Below, in pieces: positions 8,925 to 17,139 of a stretch of 64,000 nt of DNA. Under the pieces are notes generated by a model. It saw nothing but the letters and a program-made list of their open reading frames with translations. It did no database searches and was not told the DNA's origin. Where the stretch lies: NCBI GenBank assembly GCA_910579705.1, contig CAJTUI010000006.1:62001-126000 (forward strand). The letters are read 5' to 3'. How positions within the stretch are numbered: the stretch's first letter is position 1; each line of letters begins with the position of its first letter. This stretch comes from an uncultured Christensenella sp. (GTDB lineage Bacteria; Bacillota; Clostridia; Christensenellales; Borkfalkiaceae). The position numbers and the translations under genes are program-made.

Positions 8925-9410
8925 TTAATGTCTTTTGTCGTACTCGAACGCCGCCGCTTTCTCCTTCAACAGATAGTCGAGAAAGCCCGCGCAACCGTCC
9001 TCGATGTCCGCAAACGCCTTTTCGAAGTCGCGCGTATACCAAGGGTCTGCAACGTCGCGGGGATTTGACGTGAACGAGCAAAGCTTTGCAATCTTCTCGC
9101 CGAACTTGCCGCCCGTAAGGCGCAACACGTCGAAGAGGTTTCCGCCGTCCATTACGAGAATATAGTCGTTATTAATCACGTCTTTAAGCGAAAGCTGTTT
9201 CGAAACGTGGTTGCCCGATATGCCGTGCTTTGTAAGCGTCTTTTTTGCGGCAGGGTAAATGCCGTTGCCTTCCTCGTATTCGGAGGTGCCGAAAGAAGTT
9301 ATGCGAAAGCTTGACGCAAGCCCCCGCTCTTCGACCATATTTTTAAATATCAGCTCGGCCATAGGCGAACGGCATATGTTGCCGAGACATACGAAAGCTA
9401 CGTTTATCAT
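8925..9410 (-). CDS. Low-molecular-weight protein-tyrosine phosphatase
   Basis: The N-terminal P-loop CLGNICRS matches the CX5R(S/T) catalytic signature, with the nucleophilic Cys at about residue 8. The general-acid loop DPWY is near residue 119. The 161-residue length is normal for the family. Its start overlaps the last base of the upstream LOG gene, indicating translational coupling. No tyrosine kinase is in the window, so the substrate cannot be named. Confidence 0.92.
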   Translation of the reverse strand: MINVAFVCLGNICRSPMAELIFKNMVEERGLASSFRITSFGTSEYEEGNGIYPAAKKTLTKHGISGNHVSKQLSLKDVINNDYILVMDGGNLFDVLRLTGGKFGEKIAKLCSFTSNPRDVADPWYTRDFEKAFADIEDGCAGFLDYLLKEKAAAFEYDKRH

Positions 9411-9994
9411 CAGTCACCGATTTTAAGTTTACTCCAATGTATGCCCTGCGGAACGTAAGTTTCGAGATAATTTATTATCTCGTCCGCGGACGTGAAATAC
9501 GTGTAAAGCTCGTTACATTTGAAATTGATAAATTTACGCTCGCCGACGGTCTGCATAAACTTCTCCAAATCATCGTAATAGCCTTCGATATTGAATATAG
9601 CTATCGCCTTGTCGTGTCTTCCGAGCTGTTTTAAAGTGAGCACCTCGAAGAACTCTTCGAAAGTCCCCACTCCGCCGGGGGCGATTATAAACGCCTCCGC
9701 CTCGTCTTCCATAACGAACTTGCGCTCCGACATAGTGCGGGTATAGGTAATTTTATCGCACTTGTCGAAAATCGCCTCTATCCCTTCTTCCCTGAAAAAT
9801 TCGGGAATGACGCCGTGTACGAAACCGCCGCCGCGCTTGAAACCGCGCGCGGCGGCGCCCATAAGCCCCGTTGCGCCCGCGCCGAAAACAAGCGAGTGGC
9901 CGCGTTTGGCCAACTGCTCGCTCAAATTTTCGACAGTCTTTATATAAATATCGTCTATATGCGCGCTTGCCGCGCCGAAAATACAAACCTTCAT
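9410..9994 (-). CDS. LOG-family nucleotide phosphoribohydrolase-like protein
   Basis: This 194-residue Rossmann-fold protein carries the LOG signature PGGVGTFEE (about residues 107-115) and an N-terminal nucleotide-binding segment with VFGAGATGLMG. LOG enzymes release cytokinin-type bases from nucleoside 5'-monophosphates; bacterial members often act on AMP-like nucleotides. AAGAGGC precedes the ATG. It is the first gene of a two-gene unit with the phosphatase. The exact substrate is not determined from sequence. Confidence 0.9.
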   Translation of the reverse strand: MKVCIFGAASAHIDDIYIKTVENLSEQLAKRGHSLVFGAGATGLMGAAARGFKRGGGFVHGVIPEFFREEGIEAIFDKCDKITYTRTMSERKFVMEDEAEAFIIAPGGVGTFEEFFEVLTLKQLGRHDKAIAIFNIEGYYDDLEKFMQTVGERKFINFKCNELYTYFTSADEIINYLETYVPQGIHWSKLKIGD

Positions 9995-10091
9995 AATTGC
10001 CTCTTAAAAAATGCTACTCTATTATTATACTGCATTTTTCGGAAAATGTCAATACGTCGGTTAATTTCGGCGAAAACGCGTACGCCGCGCC

Positions 10092-10409
10092 TTATTTTTT
10101 CGCTCTCTTTTTAGGAACGGGCGTCAGCTCTTCGAGTATTGCAACGGCCTCCGCCACAAGCGGGCCGTTTTCCATATCGAGTATGTAATGCTCTTTCGCG
10201 CCGTTATATGGGCAACCGCATTCCGCGCCAGATAAAATACCGTCCAGAGCGGCAAGCTTTTTTACGTAGACCGTGTTGTCGCATACCAGAAGTACGGGCT
10301 TGTCGTTTACGTAAACCATATACTCTCCGAACATCTTTTTATAGCGCACGTCGTAACCGCCGCCAACGCTTTCGCATACGAACTGTATGTAGTCCTGTGT
10401 AGTTGCCAT
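10092..10409 (-). CDS. TfoX N-terminal domain protein
   Basis: A 105-residue single-domain protein of the TfoX_N family, with the typical RYKKMFGEYMVYVNDKPV segment near the N-terminus and a Lys-rich tail. In proteobacteria the full TfoX controls competence; stand-alone N-terminal domains in Firmicutes have no established role. AAAGGAG lies upstream of the ATG. It is 12 nt downstream of the P-loop gene and probably in one transcript with it. Confidence 0.8.
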   Translation of the reverse strand: MATTQDYIQFVCESVGGGYDVRYKKMFGEYMVYVNDKPVLLVCDNTVYVKKLAALDGILSGAECGCPYNGAKEHYILDMENGPLVAEAVAILEELTPVPKKRAKK

Positions 10410-10421
10410 ATGTATACTCCT

Positions 10422-10949
10422 TTAATTGTTTTCGAACCCGTCCAGCCACGCCGCAGTTTGCTCGCGCGAGCCGAATATTTTATACGGAACGGACGAGCGT
10501 TCCAGTTCAAAAAGCATTACGGGCCGAACCTTTTCTTCGAACTCGTTCACCCAACATTCAAATTCGCCGTCCACCCGTTCCTCGCAACCGTCCGCCATAT
10601 CGGGACGGGTGCGGCCGCGGTAAAGCTCCGCGCGGGCGTAGACGCTTTCTAAGCACAGCTTTGCGGGATAGTCGAGAAAAATACAGAAATCCGCATATTC
10701 CAGACGGTGCGAAAACGTGCGCCGATAATTGCCGTCAATCACCCATTCGGATTTTTCAAGCTGTTTGTCCAGCAATTCGTCAAACTGCTCCTCAGAACGG
10801 TTGCGCCAGCCTTCGAGCCACCAAAGCCTGTCCAGATGCACCGCGGGCAATTTGAATTTTTCGCTGATTTTTACGGCAAGCGTGCTTTTACCCGCGCCGC
10901 CGTTGCCGATTATAAGAACCCTCTTGTAAGGGAATTTAAGTTGTTGCAT
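10422..10949 (-). CDS. P-loop NTPase of the adenylate-kinase/FlaR-like topology-modulation family
   Basis: This 175-residue protein has a Walker A GNGGAGKST at about residue 16, then HLDRLWW and WVIDGNYRRTF. These are hallmarks of the small kinase-like family often annotated as adenylate kinase or DNA topology modulation protein FlaR. An Arg-rich lid segment follows (YRGRTRPD). The natural substrate is unknown, and the topology label is historical. It lies directly after the carbonic anhydrase gene with 1 nt between them. Confidence 0.8.
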   Translation of the reverse strand: MQQLKFPYKRVLIIGNGGAGKSTLAVKISEKFKLPAVHLDRLWWLEGWRNRSEEQFDELLDKQLEKSEWVIDGNYRRTFSHRLEYADFCIFLDYPAKLCLESVYARAELYRGRTRPDMADGCEERVDGEFECWVNEFEEKVRPVMLFELERSSVPYKIFGSREQTAAWLDGFENN

Positions 10950-10950
10950 A

Positions 10951-11511
10951 TTAATTTAGAAACTCCGCAATGCCCGTATCGATATGGTATATCGCGCCGA
11001 GCACTTTCAGGTTCGGACAGCTTTCAGAAAGCGCCGCATGAATCTCGCTTACCCTTACGCCCACGTTAAGGCGGCTTGCCGCGCAATCGTCGCGCTCCTC
11101 CCTTATCGCCGACCTTATTTTATCGGTAATCATTTTTATGTAACCGCCCGCGCCGCCGTTAATACTAGCGTTGACAGCGCCGCAACAGGTATGACCCAGC
11201 ACCACTACAAGCGGAACTTTTAGGTGCTCAACGGCGTATTCGATACTGCCCAGGGCCGCGTCGTCCACCACGTTACCCGCAACCCGTATGACGAATAATT
11301 CGCCTATCCCCGCCGAGAATATGCTTTCGGGAATTACGCGTGAATCCGAGCAGGCAACTATGACCGCGTACGGGTTCTGTCCGCTTTTGTACGTGCTCAG
11401 TCTTTTTTCGGGTGAAATATCCCCCTCGCTTTTGCGCGCGCCGATATATTTTTCGTTGCCCGCCTTTAATTTATTTAAGGCGTTTTCCCATTCGTTAAAA
11501 TTATTTTGCAT
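10951..11511 (-). CDS. Beta-class carbonic anhydrase
   Basis: Interconverts CO2 and bicarbonate. The zinc ligands are visible in VACSDSRV (Cys and the Asp/Arg dyad) and GHTCCGAV (His and Cys). The 186-residue length is normal for the bacterial beta class. AAGGAG is 7 nt before the ATG. It likely shares a transcript with the P-loop and TfoX_N genes downstream. Confidence 0.93.
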   Translation of the reverse strand: MQNNFNEWENALNKLKAGNEKYIGARKSEGDISPEKRLSTYKSGQNPYAVIVACSDSRVIPESIFSAGIGELFVIRVAGNVVDDAALGSIEYAVEHLKVPLVVVLGHTCCGAVNASINGGAGGYIKMITDKIRSAIREERDDCAASRLNVGVRVSEIHAALSESCPNLKVLGAIYHIDTGIAEFLN

Positions 11512-11521
11512 AGTAATCTCC

Positions 11522-12139
11522 TTAAAACAACCGCTGTTTTTGTGCTATTACAAGTAAATCGCGCTCACCCATCGTTTGCTCTTTATAGTCTTCCGTTAAA
11601 GAAATTATCTTCAAACCCGTTTCCGAAAAAATTGTGTTCAATTCGTATATATCCAACGCACCGTAATAAAACGGTTGATTAAACATTGTCCCGACCCTTT
11701 CGTCATTGCGCTTGCCGTGAGTAAATAAAAAATATGCCCCGTCTTTCATTAAACAAGAAATCTTGCGATAGACCTCCGCTTGCTCTGACTTTGCAATATG
11801 CCACAAGCTATCGAACGCGATTACGGCGTCATACCGAATATCTGACGAAAAATCCAGAACTTCACGATTTAAAAACACTGCGTTCGGCAATTTTAAGGCC
11901 TTGGCCTTCGCTATCATTTCCCGAGAGACGTCTATACCCGTAACAGTGAAATTATGTAACGAAAGATAGTGCGCAACAGGATAGCCCGTTCCGCAACCTA
12001 TATCCAGAACGTGACCGTTCGGCGCAATAAGCTTTGCAAAATCGACCACACATTTGTTTATGGCGGTAGAGTTTCTGAACTTCTGCCAGTTGTCGCTTAT
12101 TAAATCATAAGACTTAGCGTTATCGATTTTTTTGTCCAT
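11522..12139 (-). CDS. Class I SAM-dependent methyltransferase
   Basis: This 205-residue protein has motif I VLDIGCGTG at about residue 40, an acidic motif II near VTGIDVS, and a Rossmann methyltransferase core. The acceptor is unknown. It has no Shine-Dalgarno site. A promoter with 17-nt spacing and its -10 box 6 nt from the ATG points to a leaderless mRNA. The gene is somewhat richer in AT than the carbonic anhydrase gene next to it. Confidence 0.85.
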   Translation of the reverse strand: MDKKIDNAKSYDLISDNWQKFRNSTAINKCVVDFAKLIAPNGHVLDIGCGTGYPVAHYLSLHNFTVTGIDVSREMIAKAKALKLPNAVFLNREVLDFSSDIRYDAVIAFDSLWHIAKSEQAEVYRKISCLMKDGAYFLFTHGKRNDERVGTMFNQPFYYGALDIYELNTIFSETGLKIISLTEDYKEQTMGERDLLVIAQKQRLF

Positions 12140-12145
12140 ATTTCT

Positions 12146-12174
12146 ATTCTATCAAACGGATTATATTTTTTCAA
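12146..12174 (-). promoter_or_regulatory. Predicted leaderless promoter of the methyltransferase gene
   Basis: On the minus strand TTGAAA, a 17-nt spacer and TAGAAT are followed by 6 nt and the ATG at 12139. The geometry is the same as at the XRE gene at 7746. Confidence 0.7.
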
Positions 12175-12208
12175 GCGTATATTTCGGTTTGCGGGCGACA
12201 AAACAAAA

Positions 12209-13159
12209 TCAATTTTTAGGTGACGTTTTCGCGCAGCTTTGCTCGTAATAAAGTTCGGTGACGACAATATCGTCTACATAGTCCATAATCAAATAATTGT
12301 ACTCATCAAAGTGACAACCGACCATCTTTCTTAAATACGCGCCGCTTTCTATCAAAATTTTAACTATTTCCCAATAGTTGGGCATTGTCCTTTCCAAATT
12401 ACGCAACGTCTCGGACAATATTTTTTTATACTCGGACTTATAATCATTTTCGTTTTGTTTCCAGAACTCTTCAAAACTACACTGCCCTTTCTCAAGCGGC
12501 GGGCGTTCGTATGATTGTTTAATCAGTACGGTCTGATCGGCCAAAAACGAATAAAACCGTATATCCGTCAGGCCGTGAACGTCCTTATCCGAAAGCAGGC
12601 TGTTAGATTTAAAAAATCTGATTATTTTGTTTTTATCTGAGAACGGTAAGTTCAGCGCAATAATTTTCTCGAAAAGATTGTAATCGTCGAAAGTCAAAAG
12701 CGCCTTTAAATTTATTCCTATTCCGTAAGGCTGCGTGCTTTTGTCAACCAACGGCTGAAAAATACCTATGCAGACATACTCGAAATCGGTTGATAAAAAC
12801 TTTTTGCAAAGCTCGTCGGGGAAAATTTCTGCCTTGTATTTATTGAGATTGTTATTACGGATAAGCGCGTTGCACCTCTTTATAAAATCCGACTTCGCGT
12901 CTGCCGTCAACTCTTCTTCCGAGGGCTGACGTGAAAGTATTTCCTTGTCCCGATCCGTTTCTTTACCGAATATTAAATAATCGGACGTAACGCCGAAAAA
13001 TTGCGACAGGGCGGCTACCTCCTCCGTATTCGGTTGGCTTTCATTGGTTTCCCATTTGCTTATAACTTTATCGCTAAAATGAAAGTTTTCCGCAAGCCGA
13101 CTCTGCGTCAAGCGAAATTTCTTTCTTAAACCACATATACGTTCACCTATTGTTTCCAA
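12209..13159 (-). CDS. XRE-family regulator with a long C-terminal domain
   Basis: Residues 1-60 form an XRE helix-turn-helix (LTQSRLAENFHFSDKVISKWETNESQPNTEEVAALSQFF). The remaining 250 residues are soluble and not recognised; they may sense a ligand or partner. The start is a TTG preceded by GGAGG at 11 nt. It has its own promoter at 13195-13223. The gene sits just before the tRNA-Ala and is moderately AT-rich. Confidence 0.8.
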   Translation of the reverse strand: METIGERICGLRKKFRLTQSRLAENFHFSDKVISKWETNESQPNTEEVAALSQFFGVTSDYLIFGKETDRDKEILSRQPSEEELTADAKSDFIKRCNALIRNNNLNKYKAEIFPDELCKKFLSTDFEYVCIGIFQPLVDKSTQPYGIGINLKALLTFDDYNLFEKIIALNLPFSDKNKIIRFFKSNSLLSDKDVHGLTDIRFYSFLADQTVLIKQSYERPPLEKGQCSFEEFWKQNENDYKSEYKKILSETLRNLERTMPNYWEIVKILIESGAYLRKMVGCHFDEYNYLIMDYVDDIVVTELYYEQSCAKTSPKN

Positions 13160-13194
13160 AATAATAATATCCTCCGTTTGAAATTGTTAACCGT

Positions 13195-13223
13195 ATAATA
13201 GCATAAATCAACTTACAAATCAA
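13195..13223 (-). promoter_or_regulatory. Promoter of the XRE gene at 13159
   Basis: On the minus strand TTGATT, a 17-nt spacer and TATTAT give a leader of about 30 nt that contains GGAGG. Confidence 0.6.
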
Positions 13224-13299
13224 GACTGTTCCGCAACAATGCAGGGTAACGTTTTATGGAGCGATAGAATAAGAAAACCCCATTTAACCTGATTTTTTC

Positions 13300-13335
13300 A
13301 AACGGCCTCCATAAATCGTGGAACGGCCGTTTTTT
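13300..13335 (+). terminator. Terminator-like hairpin with no assigned gene
   Basis: AAACGGCC plus an inner TCCA pairs with TGGA and GGCCGTTT, leaving a 7-nt loop, and is followed by a T-run on the plus strand only. No plus-strand gene lies upstream, so either it is fortuitous or it ends a short unannotated RNA. Confidence 0.45.
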
Positions 13336-13351
13336 AATTAAAGACCCCGAT

Positions 13352-13394
13352 AAAAAAACCTGAAACAAATCTCCGCAAAGAAGTTCGTTTCAGG
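13352..13394 (-). terminator. Terminator of tRNA-Ala
   Basis: CCTGAAAC pairs with GTTTCAGG across a loop of about 20 nt, followed by seven T on the minus strand, 9 nt after the tRNA CCA end. Confidence 0.8.
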
Positions 13395-13402
13395 TTTTTA
13401 TA

Positions 13403-13478
13403 TGGTGGAGCTAATCGGGTTCGAACCGATGACCTTCTGAATGCCATTCAGACGCGCTACCAACTGCGCCATAACCCC
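13403..13478 (-). tRNA. tRNA-Ala (anticodon GGC)
   Basis: A 76-nt tRNA with encoded CCA. The acceptor stem GGGGTTA/TAGCTCC carries the G3-U70 pair that marks tRNA-Ala. The anticodon loop ATGGCAT gives anticodon GGC (alanine GCC/GCU codons). The D arm, the T arm with TTCGAAC and the 5-bp anticodon stem TCTGA/TCAGA are all intact. Confidence 0.97.
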
Positions 13479-13585
13479 GTCTTTATTATGTTGTAATTTT
13501 TTCTATGGCATTGTACGCCGTCAAGGGCACCTTTCCGCCGTAATGCGATTTTGCGCTACGCGCAAAGCTTCGGCTTTGCCTCGCA

Positions 13586-13616
13586 CAGACGCGCTACCAA
13601 CTGCGCCATAACCCCG
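13586..13616 (-). pseudogene. Remnant of a tRNA-Ala 5' half
   Basis: Thirty-one bases are identical to 13449-13479, which is the 5' half of the tRNA-Ala (acceptor 5' strand, D arm and start of the anticodon stem) plus one flanking base. The 3' half is missing and is replaced by small GC-rich hairpins (TGCGC/GCGCA and AAGC/GCTT types) at about 13550-13584. The copies are 137 nt apart in direct orientation. Confidence 0.85.
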
Positions 13617-13624
13617 CTATTAAA

Positions 13625-14269
13625 TTATTTAACCAACTTTAAAATATCGGACGGCTTTTCGAAAATATAATCCGCGCCGGCAGAGTCAAGCTCGTCAAGG
13701 GTTCCGTAGCCGTATAAAACGCCCGCGGAGGCAAGCCCGTTTTTCTTCGCACCCAATATATCGTGGTTTCTGTCGCCGACCATAACGACCTGCGTTTTAT
13801 CGCCGATACCCGCGTTTTCAAGCGCATATGCGATAACGTCGGCCTTGTACATTCTTGTGCTGTCCAGCGTTGCGCCCGCTACGTAATCGAAATAACCGTG
13901 CAGCCCGAAACGGTGTAAAATTCTTTCAGCGAATATTTCGGGTTTCGAGGTCGCAACCAAAAGCTTTTTTCCTTTACGCTTCAACGCTTCGAGCAAAGCC
14001 GTAACTCCCTCGTAAACGGCGTTTTCGAATATACCACGTTCCGAAAAATATTCCCTGTAATACTCTACCGCAAGTTCGGCCTCTTTATCGCTGAAACCGT
14101 AAAATCCCTTAAACGAGTCGACAAGCGGCGGGCCTATAAAATCAATAAGCTCCCTTTTATCCGCAACCGATATTCCGAATCTGGAAAGAGAATAAACAAT
14201 TGAATTCGTAATTCCTTCAAACGGGTCGGTAAGCGTTCCGTCCAAGTCAAACAAAAGGGTTTTATACAT
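13625..14269 (-). CDS. HAD-superfamily hydrolase, phosphoglycolate-phosphatase type
   Basis: This 214-residue protein has HAD motif I LLFDLDGTLTDPFEG at the N-terminus, motif II VATSKPE near residue 106, a motif III Lys, and motif IV VGDRNHD near residue 165. The cap domain between motifs I and II is the small helical type found in Gph and pyrophosphatase-like members. The substrate is not determined. It lies 11 nt downstream of the DUF1622 gene. Confidence 0.88.
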   Translation of the reverse strand: MYKTLLFDLDGTLTDPFEGITNSIVYSLSRFGISVADKRELIDFIGPPLVDSFKGFYGFSDKEAELAVEYYREYFSERGIFENAVYEGVTALLEALKRKGKKLLVATSKPEIFAERILHRFGLHGYFDYVAGATLDSTRMYKADVIAYALENAGIGDKTQVVMVGDRNHDILGAKKNGLASAGVLYGYGTLDELDSAGADYIFEKPSDILKLVK

Positions 14270-14280
14270 ATCTAAATAAA

Positions 14281-14700
14281 TCAGTCTTCTTTTTCGTTCT
14301 TATCGTTGCGCTTCTTCGAATTCAAATCCTGCGTGAGCGGTGTTTTGATATCGTGAAGTTGCGAATCGGACATATTTCCGTTTTTACGCTCTATTTTAAT
14401 TTCCCACTGGATAAGGAAGGTAAGCGCCGCGCGCAATAAAATAATTGCGCCTAAAATCAAAAGCTCGTTCCATTCGCGGACGATTACCGTTCGTAAAAGC
14501 TCGCCGCCCATTTTGAATTCAAGCGACAGTGCAATGCCTTCGGCAAGTTTCAGTCTGGTATGCGGCTGACGCTTTATAAGGCCGATAACCGCGGAAACTA
14601 TCGCATATATTAAAATTATGATTCCGATAAGCTCGACAAGCAATATCAGATAGTTGACGCCTATATCGAATATTTCGGAAATTTTTTTAAAAAACGTCAT
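14281..14700 (-). CDS. DUF1622 membrane protein
   Basis: A 139-residue protein with two to three TM helices: about residues 14-40, a helical segment with LAEGIALSLEFKMGGELLRTV, and about 78-96. This matches the DUF1622 family, whose function is unknown. A charged, hydrophilic tail of about 35 residues follows. A consensus promoter with its -10 box 10 nt before the ATG and no Shine-Dalgarno site suggests a leader of only about 3 nt. Confidence 0.8.
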   Translation of the reverse strand: MTFFKKISEIFDIGVNYLILLVELIGIIILIYAIVSAVIGLIKRQPHTRLKLAEGIALSLEFKMGGELLRTVIVREWNELLILGAIILLRAALTFLIQWEIKIERKNGNMSDSQLHDIKTPLTQDLNSKKRNDKNEKED

Positions 14701-14710
14701 ATGTATTAAA

Positions 14711-14739
14711 ATTATAACCTAATTCGACAAACTTGTCAA
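14711..14739 (-). promoter_or_regulatory. Promoter of DUF1622-HAD unit, nearly leaderless
   Basis: On the minus strand TTGACA, a 17-nt spacer and TATAAT (both consensus) are followed by 10 nt and the ATG at 14700. The predicted leader is about 3 nt. Confidence 0.8.
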
Positions 14740-14781
14740 CTTGTATTATCTATTTATTTATTATGTGCTTTCGGAACGGTA

Positions 14782-14991
14782 TTAAAGCGGATAGCGCGAC
14801 TCTATATCGAAATCCAAGCCGTTTTTATCCGCGTGTTCCCAGCGCTGTATCATTTCAAGACATTCTATGTAAGCCACGCGTTCGCCGTAAGCAAACTCGT
14901 TACTCTTTTCAAGACAGCTCAGTTCTTCGAGATATTTCAAAAGTGTTTCGGTAATCTTAATAAGTATATCGTGTGCGGTATGCTTTTTCAT
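14782..14991 (-). CDS. Small helical protein of unknown function
   Basis: A 69-residue acidic, mostly helical protein that I do not recognise. Its start overlaps the stop of the upstream 123-residue gene by one base (TAATG), so the two are translationally coupled. It marks the left end of the AT-rich accessory stretch. Confidence 0.6.
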   Translation of the reverse strand: MKKHTAHDILIKITETLLKYLEELSCLEKSNEFAYGERVAYIECLEMIQRWEHADKNGLDFDIESRYPL

Positions 14992-15362
14992 TACAGAATT
15001 TCCTTGCTTAAAACTTCCTCATAAGTGACCAGTCCGAGAGATATACAACAATCGTATACCTTTTCCATATACTCTTCTTTAAACTCGTAAAATTTAGACC
15101 TTGAAACAGGCATCTGGCCTATCATCCATTTGTCCGTTTCTCCGTTCATCATACCCTTTATTATGAACTTGACCCAACAGTTCTTTTCTGCGCCGTAAAC
15201 TTTTTCGACTGTACGACAAATAGTCTTAACTTCTTCGGTCAACTCGAAAACATATTTCCTGTTTCCTATGTAAACTTTGATAACACTTAACTCGTTTTTG
15301 TCGATTGACGGCTTTAAATACGGGTATCTTTTTACTATGTTGTCAATTTGGGGTTTAGTCAT
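14991..15362 (-). CDS. Phage-type transcriptional regulator-like protein (RinA/ArpU-like)
   Basis: A 123-residue protein. The C-terminal part, VSRSKFYEFKEEYMEKVYDC, has the layout of the late-gene regulators RinA/ArpU of Firmicutes phages (sigma-region-4-like HTH). The assignment is by pattern only. GGAGAAAGGA precedes the ATG, and TATAAT lies about 30 nt upstream. No other phage genes surround it, so it may be a relic or a regulator captured by the island. Confidence 0.5.
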   Translation of the reverse strand: MTKPQIDNIVKRYPYLKPSIDKNELSVIKVYIGNRKYVFELTEEVKTICRTVEKVYGAEKNCWVKFIIKGMMNGETDKWMIGQMPVSRSKFYEFKEEYMEKVYDCCISLGLVTYEEVLSKEIL

Positions 15363-15568
15363 AATGCTTTATTCCTTTCTCCATTATGACATTATAAAGT
15401 AATAATTTCCGCTTTTATTCACAACTTTTTGCGGATTTTCCATTTTTTTCCAGTTTTTTAAACAAATTTTGCATTATTATGTCAAAAATGGGATTTAATA
15501 TTTTTTACTATAATAACACGCCTGCACGGCTTTGTCAAGACAGAAATTTTAATAATTGCTTTTTTTAA

Positions 15569-16210
15569 TTATTCTACTTGTTCTATCACTTTCACTTCAT
15601 TGGTTTTCTTATCATAAAAATAATAATTTACGATACCCTCTTCGGTAGTTTCCTGATATTTAAAAACCATAGGTGTTCCGTTTGACCACGGCCATTCGGG
15701 GAATTGATACCAATCAGGTTCAACGCTGTCGAACTGAAACATTTCTTTTATTTTATTCTTGCACCAGCTTAATTTTTCCGTTTTCGTATACCCATTCGGA
15801 GCAGACGCAAAAATACTTTCCAAGAAAGACAGCTCCGACGGATACAGATAATCGGGTAACATTTCTTCAAGAAACCAAACTTCCTGTGCGTCCGCATTTA
15901 ATGCATTTTCGGTTATATCTATTCCGCGCATAAGCAGAAATCTATTTATGATAAGAAACAAACTGTATCTGTGTTCGAGTCTGCTTATATCCAAAACGTC
16001 CAGAAGATTGTCGGGATTGATTGCGTCATCTTTATCATTAAATCTGATAATCGCTTCTTTTGTTTTTATTATCCCTCTTTTCCGTTTTTTGTCATTGATT
16101 AAAACATTTCTTATTTCTTCGTTATTTTTATACATCTCCCAAAAATCATTTGTAGAAATGTTGCCTTTAACGTAATCCACAAAAATATGTTTTACTTGTC
16201 TTTTAGTCAT
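15569..16210 (-). CDS. Immunity-like protein of the Rhs locus
   Basis: A 213-residue soluble protein of unknown function. Its C-terminal part contains W-x-x-FPEWPW-x-NGTPMVFK, a pattern I associate with small proteins encoded near polymorphic toxins. It is strongly AT-rich, has a clear AAAGGA site, and lies in a same-strand run of small genes downstream of the Rhs toxin. An immunity role is inferred from context. Confidence 0.5.
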   Translation of the reverse strand: MTKRQVKHIFVDYVKGNISTNDFWEMYKNNEEIRNVLINDKKRKRGIIKTKEAIIRFNDKDDAINPDNLLDVLDISRLEHRYSLFLIINRFLLMRGIDITENALNADAQEVWFLEEMLPDYLYPSELSFLESIFASAPNGYTKTEKLSWCKNKIKEMFQFDSVEPDWYQFPEWPWSNGTPMVFKYQETTEEGIVNYYFYDKKTNEVKVIEQVE

Positions 16211-16214
16211 TTGC

Positions 16215-16724
16215 TTATCCTTTTAACATCGGCCTGCCTTCGAAGTTATGTATCACATAATGCTCGCTTTTATAATCAGCATCGTCTATATGCGGGACAA
16301 ATTTTATATAACGGTAATACTCTGTTCCCTTTTCCAAGCTGTCGGGGAGAATCTGAATAACTACTTCGTCGTCAAATACGATTTCCAAGTCCTGATACGA
16401 AGATACCTTTACTTTTTTAACGACTTTATTTTTTAATAAATCGTTGACTAAATCCAAATTTTTCGCCAACAGGCTGTTCGTGTCGTTTATATACTCCTCT
16501 TCTTCAAGACGCACATAATCTTCTTCAGTTTTGGATATTCCGTCCGCTTTTAAAAATTCATCGGAATCCGTTAAAAGTATTTTATCCGCTTTACAAATTC
16601 TCAGCATACAACCAACGTGCAGTGTGGCTGTTACAGGCTCGCCGAAATTAAGTATAATTAATCCTAACTGCCTAAACATACCATTAAATTTTATGCCTGC
16701 AAGACTACCCAGATAATTGTTCAT
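16215..16724 (-). CDS. Unknown protein in the immunity-like gene run
   Basis: A 169-residue soluble protein, not recognised. It begins with a hydrophobic beta-rich stretch containing LGLIILNFGEPV and ends with an IQILPDSLEKGTEYYRYI segment. It lies 4 nt from the next gene downstream, with AAGGTAA before its ATG. Position and composition suggest an immunity protein whose cognate toxin is absent from the window. Confidence 0.5.
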   Translation of the reverse strand: MNNYLGSLAGIKFNGMFRQLGLIILNFGEPVTATLHVGCMLRICKADKILLTDSDEFLKADGISKTEEDYVRLEEEEYINDTNSLLAKNLDLVNDLLKNKVVKKVKVSSYQDLEIVFDDEVVIQILPDSLEKGTEYYRYIKFVPHIDDADYKSEHYVIHNFEGRPMLKG

Positions 16725-16743
16725 ATTTTACCTTAAAATAGGT

Positions 16744-17139
16744 TCAGCAAAACGAAATATAAAAATCTATACCCAGCTTGTCCAGCAATTGAATCTGGCA
16801 CGGCGTAAGACAAATATCCGTATTATCTCCCGCATAAACAACAAGTTCGATTTTTGTATCGTTAGTTTTTGCAAACGCTTTAATTACAGTTAAATCCGAA
16901 ACCAATATTTCCAGATTTTCGGTTAAAAAAGCGCTTACGCTCTCTTCGTCTATATGCTCGCTATGATATACCCAACGATTGGTTTTTTGCGGAATAGCTT
17001 CCGATAATTTGTATACCACGTCGCCCTTTACATAAGTTTCGCCGCGTAGACCTATCGTATTTTTCAATACTTCTAAATCCAAATTGTCGCCGCTGATTGT
17101 AAACCTGAAAAACTTAGAAGTTCTCATAGCTAATTCCAT
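16744..17139 (-). CDS. DUF4279-like protein
   Basis: This 131-residue protein begins FFRFTISGDNLDLEVLKNTIGL and has a conserved Trp in NRWVYHS near the middle, the pattern of DUF4279. Such proteins often sit near Rhs and other polymorphic toxins. It overlaps the upstream gene by 26 nt. The start could be the ATG at 17127, which follows GGAAT, rather than 17139. An immunity role is inferred. Confidence 0.6.
   Translation of the reverse strand: MELAMRTSKFFRFTISGDNLDLEVLKNTIGLRGETYVKGDVVYKLSEAIPQKTNRWVYHSEHIDEESVSAFLTENLEILVSDLTVIKAFAKTNDTKIELVVYAGDNTDICLTPCQIQLLDKLGIDFYISFC

Noticed and set aside
13479..13585. A second complete tRNA gene
   Set aside because: Only the 5' half of tRNA-Ala is repeated; no anticodon loop, T arm or 3' acceptor strand can be formed.
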